Translations under genes and position numbers: made by a program
The notes under the pieces: model-generated
The model's database searches: none
What the model was told of the DNA's origin: nothing
The model's input: only the letters and a program-made list of their open reading frames with translations
Part shown: piece after piece, positions 7,508 through 15,100 of the stretch
Position numbering within the stretch: the stretch's first letter is position 1
Layout of the letters: each line of letters begins with the position of its first letter
Assembly: GCA_904502115.1 (NCBI GenBank)
Contig: CAJGDW010000022.1
Span: forward strand, 1 to 18,572
Length of the DNA stretch: 18,572 bases
Reading direction: 5' to 3'
Source: Paludibacteraceae bacterium
GTDB taxonomy: Bacteria; Bacteroidota; Bacteroidia; Bacteroidales; Paludibacteraceae

Positions 7508-8191
7508 TTAGATTAGCGAATTAACAAAGTAGAAAATTGCCACAGCAGCAAACATCAACACAATCAAGGTAGATAGGAAGTTTGAGATGCATTTTACGCG
7601 AGGCATCCAAGTGTTGTTATTTAGACCCAAGGTATGCAACGAAGACCATACGCCGTGAGTAAGGTGGAACCAAAGAGCACCCAACCATACCATGTACAAC
7701 GCAAAGTAATACCATTGCGAGAAAGTTTCTTGAATCCAATACACACCGTTGGTTGCATTGGTAATGTCAACGGATTCTACACCTGCTTTGTGCAAGATTT
7801 CGGCAAATTGCATTTTGTACCAGAAATTGAACATATGCAAGCCCAAGCCCAATACAATGATTATACCCAATGCCAACATGTTTTTAGAAGACCATTCTAC
7901 ATCAGCTTGACGAGCCGATACAGCATAGCGTTCTTTACCACGAGCACGGTAGTTTTGCATGGTAATGTAGAAAGCATACAAAATATGCACTACCACCAAG
8001 AATGCCAAACCTGCAGTAGCAACAAGTGCGTACCAGTTTGCGCCCAAAAATTTACAAATCATGTTGTAACCCTCTGCGCTGACGATTGCAACCACATTCA
8101 TCGCTGCGTGAAACAATAGGAAGAAGACCAATGCTGCTCCCGAGATGCTCATCACAACTTTTCGTCCAATGGATGAATTAACTAACCACAT
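7508..8191 (-). CDS. sdhC: Succinate dehydrogenase/fumarate reductase di-heme cytochrome b subunit
   Basis: The 227-residue integral membrane protein has five hydrophobic segments at about residues 10-37, 52-78, 104-125, 158-181 and 203-225. This is the layout of type-B complexes, which have one large cytochrome subunit and no SdhD, as in Wolinella and Bacillus. Membrane-embedded His28, His69, His119 and His176/179 are candidates for the four axial ligands of two b hemes; exact pairing needs alignment. The protein anchors SdhAB and exchanges electrons with menaquinone. It is the first gene of sdhCAB and has a clear promoter about 50 bases upstream of the ATG. The match is to the b558 family of SdhC. 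The name frdC would also be valid if the complex works mainly as a fumarate reductase. Confidence 0.94.
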   Translation of the reverse strand: MWLVNSSIGRKVVMSISGAALVFFLLFHAAMNVVAIVSAEGYNMICKFLGANWYALVATAGLAFLVVVHILYAFYITMQNYRARGKERYAVSARQADVEWSSKNMLALGIIIVLGLGLHMFNFWYKMQFAEILHKAGVESVDITNATNGVYWIQETFSQWYYFALYMVWLGALWFHLTHGVWSSLHTLGLNNNTWMPRVKCISNFLSTLIVLMFAAVAIFYFVNSLI

Positions 8192-8245
8192 AGTTTTTAA
8201 ATTGATAAAATTATTAATTGATTAAATGATTTTACTAAAACCTTA

Positions 8246-8276
8246 CAAAAATAGTGAAAAATATACAATCTGCAAA
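8246..8276 (-). promoter_or_regulatory. Promoter of sdhCAB
   Basis: On the minus strand TTTG (8276-8273) is followed after 19 bases by TATTTTTG (8253-8246). This is a full match to the Bacteroidota minus-33/minus-7 pair. The predicted transcript start is near 8240, giving a leader of about 50 bases before the ATG at 8191. Confidence 0.75.
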
Positions 8277-8288
8277 ATATTATTGTTC

Positions 8289-8304
8289 GGTTGCTTTGTC
8301 AACC
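8289..8304. promoter_or_regulatory. Dyad between divergent promoters, over the rubrerythrin minus-33 element
   Basis: GGTTG (8289-8293) and CAACC (8300-8304) form a perfect inverted repeat with a 6-base spacer. The spacer contains the TTTG (8295-8298) of the rubrerythrin promoter. A regulator bound here would block that promoter and lie 13 bases from the sdh minus-33 element. The half-sites are short, so chance is possible. Confidence 0.3.
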
Positions 8305-8324
8305 AAAAAAATCTCCTAACTTTG
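8295..8324 (+). promoter_or_regulatory. Promoter of the rubrerythrin operon
   Basis: TTTG (8295-8298) and TAACTTTG (8317-8324) are separated by 18 bases and fit the Bacteroidota consensus. Transcription would start near 8330, giving an unusually long leader of about 175 bases before the ATG at 8507. This promoter is back-to-back with that of sdhC; the two minus-33 elements are 18 bases apart. Confidence 0.7.
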
Positions 8325-8341
8325 CATTCAGAGTCACTTGT

Positions 8342-8457
8342 ATTCAGGCTCGCCCGAATGTTTAATCGACTCAACAACTCAACAACTAAACGAATTTCAG
8401 TGCAAGCCGAAAGCAGAGTCAAACTTGTTTGAACTATGCTAAGGCGAAGCCTGAAAT
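8342..8457 (+). promoter_or_regulatory. Structured leader of the rubrerythrin mRNA (small hairpin plus 64-base hairpin)
   Basis: A small hairpin pairs ATTC-GG (8342-8348) with CC-GAAT (8353-8359). A second, much longer one spans 8394-8457. ATTTCAG (8394-8400) pairs with CTGAAAT (8451-8457), GCC (8406-8408) with GGC (8443-8445), AGCA (8412-8415) with TGCT (8437-8440), AGT (8417-8419) with ACT (8433-8435), and CAAA (8420-8423) with TTTG (8428-8431) around a CTTG loop. Five consecutive helices in the right order are unlikely by chance. Between the hairpins is a direct repeat of CAACAACT. The element may be a regulatory leader or a member of a dispersed Bacteroidota palindromic repeat family. It matches no riboswitch class I know. 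The leader after 8457 is A-rich and unstructured up to the ATG. Confidence 0.55.
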
Positions 8458-8506
8458 CATGAAAAGCGAAGCTTTGAATAATAAACAACTAAACAACAAA
8501 AAAAAC

Positions 8507-9082
8507 ATGAAATCAATCAAAGGAACCCAAACAGAGAAAAACTTGCTTATCGCATTTGCAGGCGAAAGCCAAGCACGTAACCGTTATACTTTCTTTGCTA
8601 GCGTAGCTAAAAAAGAAGGTTACGAACAAATTGCTGCTAACTTCTTAGAAACAGCAGAACAAGAAAAAGAACACGCTAAAAAGTTCTTTAAATACCTAGA
8701 AGGTGGCATGGTAGAAATTACTGCTTCGTACCCTGCTGGCGTTATTGGCAAAACCATCGACAACCTAATTGCAGCCGCTGCTGGCGAACACGAAGAATGG
8801 GCTGCCGATTATCCTAAATTTGCCGACATTGCAGAAGAAGAAGGATTTGATCAAATTGCTACCACCTTCCGCAACATTGCTACCGTAGAAGCCATGCACG
8901 AACAACGTTACTTGGCATTCTTGAAAAACATGCAAGAAGGCAAAGTATTCAAAAAAGACCAAGAAGTTACCTGGCAATGCCGTAACTGTGGTTTCGTTTA
9001 CAACGGCACAGAAGCTCCAGAAGAATGCCCTGCATGCCAACACCCACAAGCTTATTTTGAAGTAAAAAAAGCTAACTACTAA
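8507..9082 (+). CDS. rbr: Rubrerythrin
   Basis: The 191-residue protein reduces hydrogen peroxide to water in the cytoplasm of anaerobes, using a non-heme diiron centre and a rubredoxin domain. The ferritin-like domain (1 to about 145) has the expected ligands: Glu20, Glu53 and His56 (EQEKEH), Glu94 and Glu97 (GEHEEW), and Glu128 and His131 (EAMH). The C-terminal rubredoxin domain has CRNC (158-161) and CPAC (174-177). I chose the ATG at 8507 because MKSIKGTQTEKNL is the standard N-terminus and length; the frame stays open to a TTG at 8429, but those codons lie in the structured leader. It heads a tightly packed run with PAP2, mtaB and tgt and has its own promoter and long leader. Peroxide- or oxygen-responsive control is likely from family knowledge, but no known operator is recognised. 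Confidence 0.96.
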   Translation: MKSIKGTQTEKNLLIAFAGESQARNRYTFFASVAKKEGYEQIAANFLETAEQEKEHAKKFFKYLEGGMVEITASYPAGVIGKTIDNLIAAAAGEHEEWAADYPKFADIAEEEGFDQIATTFRNIATVEAMHEQRYLAFLKNMQEGKVFKKDQEVTWQCRNCGFVYNGTEAPEECPACQHPQAYFEVKKANY

Positions 9083-9085
9083 TAG

Positions 9086-9745
9086 GTGAAAAATACTTTT
9101 CAACTATACAAAAAAAATAACGGACCATTTTTAAGCGCGTTTGCGCTTATATGGTTCGTTTTTTTGCTGATTGCGCTGGAGTATTCTCGTGTAAATGCAC
9201 ATTACCTGCTAAACAGCTTTCATGCACCGTTTTTGGATACTTTCTTTAAGTATTTTACCTACATTGGCGGTGGATTTCCTGTTTACTTGGGCATTGCATG
9301 GCTTTTGTTTAACAGAAGACAAGGGTTGTTTATTTTACTCACCCAAGGGCTTACCGCCATCATTACCCAAGCACTAAAATACACTTGCGCACATCCTCGT
9401 CCGCTTACGTATTTTAGAGAAATAGGCATGTCATTACCCCCCACAGTAGAAGGGGTTGAAATATGGGATGCATACCATAGTTTCCCATCGGGACACACCT
9501 CGGCAGCCTTTGCTCTATGCGCCTGCTTAGCTGCTATCACCCCAGCCAAGTACCGTTGGTTACAACTTGTACTTGTGCTATTCGGATGGCTAGGCGCCTA
9601 TTCGCGCATTTACTTGTCGCAACATTTTGTAGACGACGTGTTGGCAGGTTCTGTTATAGGCGTATTTTCAGCAGGTCTGATGTATGTTGTCCTATTTCAA
9701 AAAGAATGGGGCAATCAACCCTTGTTCCCATTGCATAAAAAATAA
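9086..9745 (+). CDS. PAP2-family membrane phosphatase
   Basis: The 219-residue protein has all three parts of the PAP2 acid phosphatase signature: K-x6-RP (Lys98, Arg105, Pro106), PSGH (134-137, with catalytic His137) and SR-x5-H-x3-D (Ser173, Arg174, His180, Asp184). About five to six hydrophobic segments surround them, the first at about residues 14-33. Such enzymes dephosphorylate lipid phosphates at the membrane. In Bacteroidota the likely choices are undecaprenyl pyrophosphate recycling or removal of a lipid A phosphate (LpxE/LpxF type); the sequence does not let me decide. The start is GTG at 9086, three bases after the rubrerythrin stop, and no ATG lies before the first membrane segment. 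The short gap implies co-transcription with rubrerythrin, though no functional link is evident. Confidence 0.9.
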   Translation: MKNTFQLYKKNNGPFLSAFALIWFVFLLIALEYSRVNAHYLLNSFHAPFLDTFFKYFTYIGGGFPVYLGIAWLLFNRRQGLFILLTQGLTAIITQALKYTCAHPRPLTYFREIGMSLPPTVEGVEIWDAYHSFPSGHTSAAFALCACLAAITPAKYRWLQLVLVLFGWLGAYSRIYLSQHFVDDVLAGSVIGVFSAGLMYVVLFQKEWGNQPLFPLHKK

Positions 9746-9753
9746 TCATCGAT

Positions 9754-11025
9754 ATGGATACGGCTAAAACCTTTGCTTTTTATACATTAGGATGCAAACT
9801 CAATTTTGCCGAGTCATCGGCCATTGGTAAAACCCTAACGCAAAACGGATTTCGCAAAGCAGAAAAAAACGAAATTCCCGACATTTGCGTTATCAACACG
9901 TGCACCGTTACCGATACTGCCGACAAAAAATGCCGTCAAACCATACACAAACTACGTCGCAACTACCCTAATACGTATTTGGTGGTTACAGGATGCTATG
10001 CCCAATTAAGTGCCGATAGCATCGCACAAATAGAGGGAGTTGACAAGGTTTTGGGTGCCAACGATAAATTTATTTTACCCGAACACCTACAAACCCAAAA
10101 CAACCAACATTTGGTAAGCGACAACCGCAAAATTACCCCATTTCATCAATCATGTTCGGCCGAAGACCGTACCCGCCACTTTTTAAAAGTACAAGACGGA
10201 TGCGACTACTTTTGCACCTATTGCGCCATTCCTTACGCACGTGGTCGTAGTCGAAACGGCGCCATTGCCGATTTGGTAAAACAGGCCCAAGAAGTAGCCC
10301 AAAACGGCGGAAAGGAAATCATTCTAACGGGTGTAAACATCGGTGATTTTGGCAAATCGACCGGCGAAACCTGCCTTCAATTGTTACAAGCATTGGACCA
10401 AGTAGAAGGCATTGAGCGTTTTCGCATTTCGTCTATCGAACCCAATCTTTTATCCGATGAAATCATCAATTTTGTAGCTTCGAGCCAACGTTTTGCCCCC
10501 CATTTTCACATCCCCCTGCAAGCCGGTAGCGACGAAGTATTGCAGTTAATGCATCGCCGATACGATACCGCCTTGTTTGCCCACAAAATACAACTCATCA
10601 AACAAAAAATGCCCCATGCTTTTATTGGGGTAGATGTGATTGTGGGCATGCGCGGCGAAACCGATTCGCTTTTTGAAAAATCGTATCAATTCATTGCCTC
10701 ATTGCCCATTAGCGAGTTGCACGTATTCAGCTACTCGGAACGGGCAGGAACGGCAGCACTAAAAATACCTTACAAGGTATCGCCCCAAGTAAAAAAAGAA
10801 CGCAGTCACAAGCTGCTATCCCTATCAGAAGAGAAAAAACAAGCTTTTTACCAATCGCAAATAGGCACGCAACGCCGTGTTTTATGGGAATCGACCAAAA
10901 AAGGTGGCTGCATGAGCGGTTTTACCGAAAATTACATCAAGGTAAAACATCCCTACCAAGCCAGTCTCATTAACACGCTTACCAACCATACCCTAACCCA
11001 AGGCATGTTAGACTATGAAATTTGA
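9754..11025 (+). CDS. mtaB: tRNA t6A37 methylthiotransferase MtaB
   Basis: The 423-residue radical-SAM enzyme adds a methylthio group to C2 of t6A at tRNA position 37, giving ms2t6A. The N-terminal UPF0004 domain has Cys14 (LGCKLN), Cys50 (NTC) and Cys81 (TGC) for the auxiliary [4Fe-4S] cluster. The radical-SAM motif DGCDYFCTYC supplies Cys150, Cys154 and Cys157. A C-terminal TRAM-like region covers about residues 345-420. LGCKLN and the short length favour MtaB over MiaB (whose substrate is i6A) and RimO (ribosomal protein S12). It begins 8 bases after the PAP2 stop and overlaps the tgt start by 11 bases, so translation is coupled to another anticodon-loop enzyme. TrmO, at the left edge of the window, acts on the same t6A base. 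Confidence 0.93.
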   Translation: MDTAKTFAFYTLGCKLNFAESSAIGKTLTQNGFRKAEKNEIPDICVINTCTVTDTADKKCRQTIHKLRRNYPNTYLVVTGCYAQLSADSIAQIEGVDKVLGANDKFILPEHLQTQNNQHLVSDNRKITPFHQSCSAEDRTRHFLKVQDGCDYFCTYCAIPYARGRSRNGAIADLVKQAQEVAQNGGKEIILTGVNIGDFGKSTGETCLQLLQALDQVEGIERFRISSIEPNLLSDEIINFVASSQRFAPHFHIPLQAGSDEVLQLMHRRYDTALFAHKIQLIKQKMPHAFIGVDVIVGMRGETDSLFEKSYQFIASLPISELHVFSYSERAGTAALKIPYKVSPQVKKERSHKLLSLSEEKKQAFYQSQIGTQRRVLWESTKKGGCMSGFTENYIKVKHPYQASLINTLTNHTLTQGMLDYEI

Positions 11026-12145
11026 ATTACTACATACCGACCCTAAAAGCAATGCCCGCGCAGGCATCGTTACCACCGACCACGGAACCATCCAAACCCC
11101 TATCTTTATGCCAGTAGGCACCGTTGGTTCGGTAAAAGGTGTACACCAACGCGAACTAAAAGAAGATGTTAAGGCGCAAATTATTTTGGGCAACACCTAT
11201 CATTTGTACTTGCGTCCTGGTACCGAAATTTTAAAACAAGCAGGCGGTTTGCATCGTTTCAATGGTTGGGACAAACCCATTTTAACCGATAGCGGCGGTT
11301 TTCAGGTATTCTCATTGTCGGGCACACGCAAATTAAAAGAAGAAGGCGTTACCTTCCGCTCGCACATTGATGGTTCCAAACACCTGTTTACCCCAGAAAA
11401 TGTAGTAGATATTCAACGTCTTATTGGCGCCGACATCACCATGGCTTTGGACGAATGCACACCAGGCGACGCTCCCTACGATTACGCAAAAAAATCGATG
11501 GAGATGACCCATCGTTGGTTAACTCGCGGATTGAATCATTTTAGAGAGACCGACCCCTTATACGGATACAACCAAACCTTTTTCCCCATTGTTCAAGGTT
11601 GCGTTTACCCCGATTTGCGCAAAAAATCGGCCGAGTTTATTGCCGAACAAAACTGCGAAGGAAATGCCATTGGCGGTTTAGCCGTAGGCGAACCTACCGA
11701 AAAAATGTACGAAATGATAGAGGTGGTAAACGAAATTTTACCCAAAGACAAACCTCGTTACCTAATGGGCGTAGGTACGCCCGCCAATATATTAGAAGCG
11801 ATAGAACGCGGTGTAGATATGTTCGACTGCGTGATGCCTACCCGCAACGGACGCAACGGCATGCTCTTTACCTTGCAAGGCACCCTCAACATGCACAACA
11901 AAAAATGGGCCAATGACTTTTCGCCCATCGATCCAGATGGTACCGCTTACGTAGATACCGCCTATAGTAAAGCTTACTTGCGCCACCTTATTATGACAGG
12001 CGAACTGTTGGGCATGCAAATTGCCTCCATTCACAACCTGTCTTTTTACGTTTGGCTTACCCAAGAGGCACGCAAGCACATCATTGCAGGCGACTTCTCT
12101 ACCTGGAAAGCCGCCATCGTACCTCAACTCATGAGGCGTTTGTAA
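11015..12145 (+). CDS. tgt: Queuine tRNA-ribosyltransferase (TGT) lacking the zinc cysteines
   Basis: The 376-residue enzyme exchanges guanine-34 for preQ1 in tRNAs with GUN anticodons, a step in queuosine synthesis. Intact landmarks are TDSGGFQ (Asp92, general acid/base), VQGC, GGLAVGE and DMFDCVMPTRNGR (Asp271, nucleophile). The C-terminal zinc site is altered. In E. coli the three ligands form CxCxxC; here the aligned positions are Gly309, Ala311 and Asp314, while the His of SIHN (His340) remains. The region around it (DFSPIDPDG and YSKAYLRHL) aligns cleanly, so this is not a frameshift. I believe this loss is shared by many Bacteroidota TGTs and that the enzyme is active. The ATG overlaps the mtaB stop by 11 bases. 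Confidence 0.94.
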   Translation: MKFELLHTDPKSNARAGIVTTDHGTIQTPIFMPVGTVGSVKGVHQRELKEDVKAQIILGNTYHLYLRPGTEILKQAGGLHRFNGWDKPILTDSGGFQVFSLSGTRKLKEEGVTFRSHIDGSKHLFTPENVVDIQRLIGADITMALDECTPGDAPYDYAKKSMEMTHRWLTRGLNHFRETDPLYGYNQTFFPIVQGCVYPDLRKKSAEFIAEQNCEGNAIGGLAVGEPTEKMYEMIEVVNEILPKDKPRYLMGVGTPANILEAIERGVDMFDCVMPTRNGRNGMLFTLQGTLNMHNKKWANDFSPIDPDGTAYVDTAYSKAYLRHLIMTGELLGMQIASIHNLSFYVWLTQEARKHIIAGDFSTWKAAIVPQLMRRL

Positions 12146-12174
12146 CAAGCGCCCATTAAGTCAAAAAAATTGCT

Positions 12175-12182
12175 TACCTTTG
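12175..12182 (+). promoter_or_regulatory. Minus-7 box very close to the porin start
   Basis: TACCTTTG (12175-12182) matches TAnnTTTG exactly. There is no TTG 18-21 bases upstream, so only half of the promoter is clear. The ATG is at 12192, which would leave a leader of only a few bases. Confidence 0.45.
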
Positions 12183-12191
12183 CAGGCCTAA

Positions 12192-14123
12192 ATGAAGAGA
12201 ATCTGGTACATACATTTAATAGGCTGGGCATTGCTGCTTAGCACATCGCTGTATGCCCAAAACGACTCCATTCGTACCACCCCGCTTACATCGGGCGAAG
12301 GGGTAAAAGCCTGGTTCATCAACGAAGACTTTGCCGCCGAAACCGCCACTGTACCCGACACCCTGTCCGAAGGTTTTCAAATTACCTCTACCCCTGCCTA
12401 CAACCGCACCATTGCGTCAGAATGGTTGGGCAACATGGGGCTTCCCAGCCAATCGGCCATTTTTGCCGACAGACATAGTACCGATATAGCAGGCGACTTT
12501 TTGTTTCGTCATACCTATTACGACCATTACCTATCTACCGATAGGGTTTATTTCTTCAATACGCTAAAACCCTATAGTAACCTATCGTATGCCACAGGCG
12601 GGCTTACACACCACGGCGAAGACCACTTAACCGGTCGTTTTAGCATCAACGCCAACCAACGACTTAACTTTGGCTTATATGCCGATTATGTATACGGCAG
12701 AGGTTCGTTTTACAAACAATCGTCTGACGACCTAAACGGTTACATCAACGGTAGCTACCGCGACAAACGATGGAACGTTTACTTTATTGCCGGTCTTAAT
12801 AACTTTCGAAATTTCGAAAACGGGGGTATCTTAAACGACTCCTACCTGGGAAACATTGCAGACCCTTACGATATTCCTGTTAAGCTTTCTAATGCTTGGT
12901 CTATCTACAAATCTTTTTATTTGTATGCCAACGGACAATACCATTTAGGCTACGAACAAGAAGACCCTAACGACTCCGAAAAGACCAATTTTATTCCTGC
13001 CATGACCATTGGCTACAGCGTAAAATACGAGAACAGCCAAAAGAAATACCTCGAAACCGCTATTACAGAAGGTTACTATCAACACAATTACTATTCCAAC
13101 ACCGTCAGCAGCGACACCGCCGCCAACCACTTTTTAAAGAACGTTATTTCGTTCACCATGAACGAAGGATTCCAAAAGTGGGCTATTTTCGGAGTACGTG
13201 CCTACGCCGAAATTGACATGGATAGAAATATGCGCATGATAGCCGACTCTACCTACGCCTACAACACCGAAGCATTGGTAGCCGTAGGGGGCGAACTTTT
13301 CAAACGCAAGGGCCACACCACTTACGGTGTAAACGGCAAGGTGTTTTTGTTGGGCAGAGACCAACGTTTGGCCTTCGATGTAACGGGCGATTTTAATTCG
13401 TCGTGGAACATCAGCAAAAAAGACAATCTACGTATGTACCTCAACGCCGAGGGCCATATTAAAAGCACCAACCCCAGCTATTTTACAGAGCATTATTACT
13501 CCAACCACTTTATTTGGGAAAATCGTTTTGACAACATTTGGTCGGCACGTGCTTACGGCAAAATAGGCATCCCTTACAAATATTGCGATTTCAGTATTGG
13601 AGCAGGATGGCAAGGATTAAAAAATTACATCTATTTCGACCACAATGCCCTTCCCGCACAAGATACCGAACATTTTATACAAATTATCAGTGCCGACGTA
13701 AAACTAAACCTATCGGTTTGGTGGTTGCACTGGGATAACCAGGTATCAATACAATACAGCAGTCAACCCGATATTTTGCCACTGCCTCTTGTGTCTGCAT
13801 ACAGCAATTTCTACCTCAAAACCAAGTTCTTTAAACAATTGCTAACGTTCCAATTGGGGGTAGACTGCCGCTACAACACGGCATATTATGCCAATGCATA
13901 CATGCCCGCAACGGGACAATTTCATTTACAAAATACCACCTTAGTAGGCAATTATCCACTCATGAATGTGTACCTCAACCTACACCTCAAGCAGTTTCGA
14001 TTCTTTGTCATGTACTACAACCTATCGCAAACGTTCATGACTCCTACCTACTATTCGGTACCCCATTACCCACTTAATCCGGGTATGATTAAATGCGGTT
14101 TATCTTGGAATTTCTACGACTAA
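12192..14123 (+). CDS. Putative outer-membrane porin (Bacteroidota porin_10-like)
   Basis: The 643-residue product has an N-terminal signal peptide (MKRIW, hydrophobic core, likely cleavage after LYA at residue 22). The rest is dense in alternating aromatic and polar residues typical of transmembrane beta-strands, such as RFSINANQRLNFGLYADYVY and NVYFIAGLNNFRNF. The final strand, KCGLSWNFYD, is aromatic, as expected for an outer-membrane barrel. Length and composition fit the putative porin family often annotated in Bacteroidota; the match is from memory of the family's look, so substrate and pore type are unknown. It lies 46 bases after tgt and has its own minus-7 box. Its stop codon overlaps the start of the next gene (TAATG), so the two are translationally coupled. 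Confidence 0.75.
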   Translation: MKRIWYIHLIGWALLLSTSLYAQNDSIRTTPLTSGEGVKAWFINEDFAAETATVPDTLSEGFQITSTPAYNRTIASEWLGNMGLPSQSAIFADRHSTDIAGDFLFRHTYYDHYLSTDRVYFFNTLKPYSNLSYATGGLTHHGEDHLTGRFSINANQRLNFGLYADYVYGRGSFYKQSSDDLNGYINGSYRDKRWNVYFIAGLNNFRNFENGGILNDSYLGNIADPYDIPVKLSNAWSIYKSFYLYANGQYHLGYEQEDPNDSEKTNFIPAMTIGYSVKYENSQKKYLETAITEGYYQHNYYSNTVSSDTAANHFLKNVISFTMNEGFQKWAIFGVRAYAEIDMDRNMRMIADSTYAYNTEALVAVGGELFKRKGHTTYGVNGKVFLLGRDQRLAFDVTGDFNSSWNISKKDNLRMYLNAEGHIKSTNPSYFTEHYYSNHFIWENRFDNIWSARAYGKIGIPYKYCDFSIGAGWQGLKNYIYFDHNALPAQDTEHFIQIISADVKLNLSVWWLHWDNQVSIQYSSQPDILPLPLVSAYSNFYLKTKFFKQLLTFQLGVDCRYNTAYYANAYMPATGQFHLQNTTLVGNYPLMNVYLNLHLKQFRFFVMYYNLSQTFMTPTYYSVPHYPLNPGMIKCGLSWNFYD

Positions 14124-14983
14124 TGCCTATGAACGAGATTGAAAAGAAAATGGCCAAACGCAAACACTTCTTTATAGGTGGGGGGAGCATTATTGTGGCA
14201 CTCATCATTGTTGCTTTCGTTCTTTTTGCCCGTTCCTACCAACGCAAAACCGACTTTCATCGCATCAAATCCGAAAACATACTACGGGTAATTGTAGAAC
14301 CCAATGCCATGAGCTACCAGGTTGTAGACATCGACAGCATTGCAGGACTACAAGCGTTAATGATAAAACAATTTGCCCAAGATCATAACATCGAGCACGT
14401 AGAATTTATTAACGAGCCCAACCTATCGGCAGCCATCGACTCACTCATGCAAAATAAAGTGGATATATTGGCTTGGCACATTCCTATTTATAACCAAATG
14501 CGTCAAAAAATATCTTACTCTATTCCCGTCTTTACCAGTAGACAAATGCTAATACAACGTCAAAAAGACCCCAACGACAGCATCGCCTTTATTAGCAACC
14601 AATTGGAGTTGGCCAACAAAGACGTTTACATCCTTCCGGGCGCCTTTTATCGTCAACGACTCAATAATTTAGCGGAAGAAATTGGCGACAGCATTTATAT
14701 CAAAGAAATTCCCAACGCAGTTCCTTCTGATTTGCTAAAAATGGTAGTAGATCGTCACATTGACTATGCTGTATGCGATGAGTTTGTGGCCAGGGTACTA
14801 CTCAAAAAACCTGAATTCAAAGACCTTGACATGAGCACTGCCATTAGTTTTACGCAAAACTATTCGTGGGCGCTCAACCCTAATACACCTATTTTATGCG
14901 ATAGTATCAATGCATGGCTCTCGGTCTACCTTGAAAGCAAAGAATACAACACCATCTACCGCCAATACACAGGTGTAGATTAA
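14123..14983 (+). CDS. Membrane-anchored periplasmic solute-binding-like protein (MltF N-domain type)
   Basis: The 286-residue product has a basic N-terminus and one hydrophobic anchor at about residues 16-36, with no cleavage site. Its periplasmic domain of about 240 residues resembles family 3 solute-binding proteins. It begins LRVIVEPNAMSYQ, continues with a region in which AAIDSLMQNKVDILAWHIPI recalls the lobe-switch segment of such proteins, then SIPVFTSRQMLIQR, and DYAVCDEFVA near the end. In Bacteroidota this type is usually annotated as a transporter substrate-binding domain protein related to the N-domain of the lytic transglycosylase MltF; the transglycosylase domain is absent. I chose the ATG at 14123 because it overlaps the porin stop (TAATG). 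ATGs at 14129 and 14150 are alternatives that keep the anchor. It may sense or bind a periplasmic ligand tied to the porin; this is inference from coupling. Confidence 0.7.
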   Translation: MPMNEIEKKMAKRKHFFIGGGSIIVALIIVAFVLFARSYQRKTDFHRIKSENILRVIVEPNAMSYQVVDIDSIAGLQALMIKQFAQDHNIEHVEFINEPNLSAAIDSLMQNKVDILAWHIPIYNQMRQKISYSIPVFTSRQMLIQRQKDPNDSIAFISNQLELANKDVYILPGAFYRQRLNNLAEEIGDSIYIKEIPNAVPSDLLKMVVDRHIDYAVCDEFVARVLLKKPEFKDLDMSTAISFTQNYSWALNPNTPILCDSINAWLSVYLESKEYNTIYRQYTGVD

Positions 14984-15039
14984 TCCACTCTTCCATTCTA
15001 ATTACATCCTCCAACAATAGGAATACCTAAATTTGGGGA

Positions 15040-15071
15040 TTGACACAAGGGGCAAGACACCACTATCTTTG
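15040..15071 (+). promoter_or_regulatory. Promoter of the DUF2490-like gene
   Basis: TATCTTTG (15064-15071) matches the minus-7 consensus. TTG (15040-15042) lies 21 bases upstream, slightly longer than the best spacing. The start would be near 15077 and the leader about 24 bases. The rest of the 117-base gap (14984-15100) shows no gene and no clear terminator for the preceding unit. Confidence 0.55.
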
Positions 15072-15100
15072 CATCCGATAATTCAATCCAGCAAAAGACA

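Noticed and set aside
4816..8119. Several long plus-strand frames opposite sdhCAB
   Set aside because: They are antisense shadows of conserved, co-directional sdh genes. Their peptides are Phe/Ser/Thr-rich with no domain signals.
8429..8506. TTG-initiated extension of rubrerythrin
   Set aside because: The extra 26 codons lie in the leader hairpin, and the family's usual N-terminus begins at 8507.
8331..8506. Known riboswitch in the rubrerythrin leader
   Set aside because: The hairpins do not match any riboswitch consensus I can recognise, so only a generic structured leader is reported.
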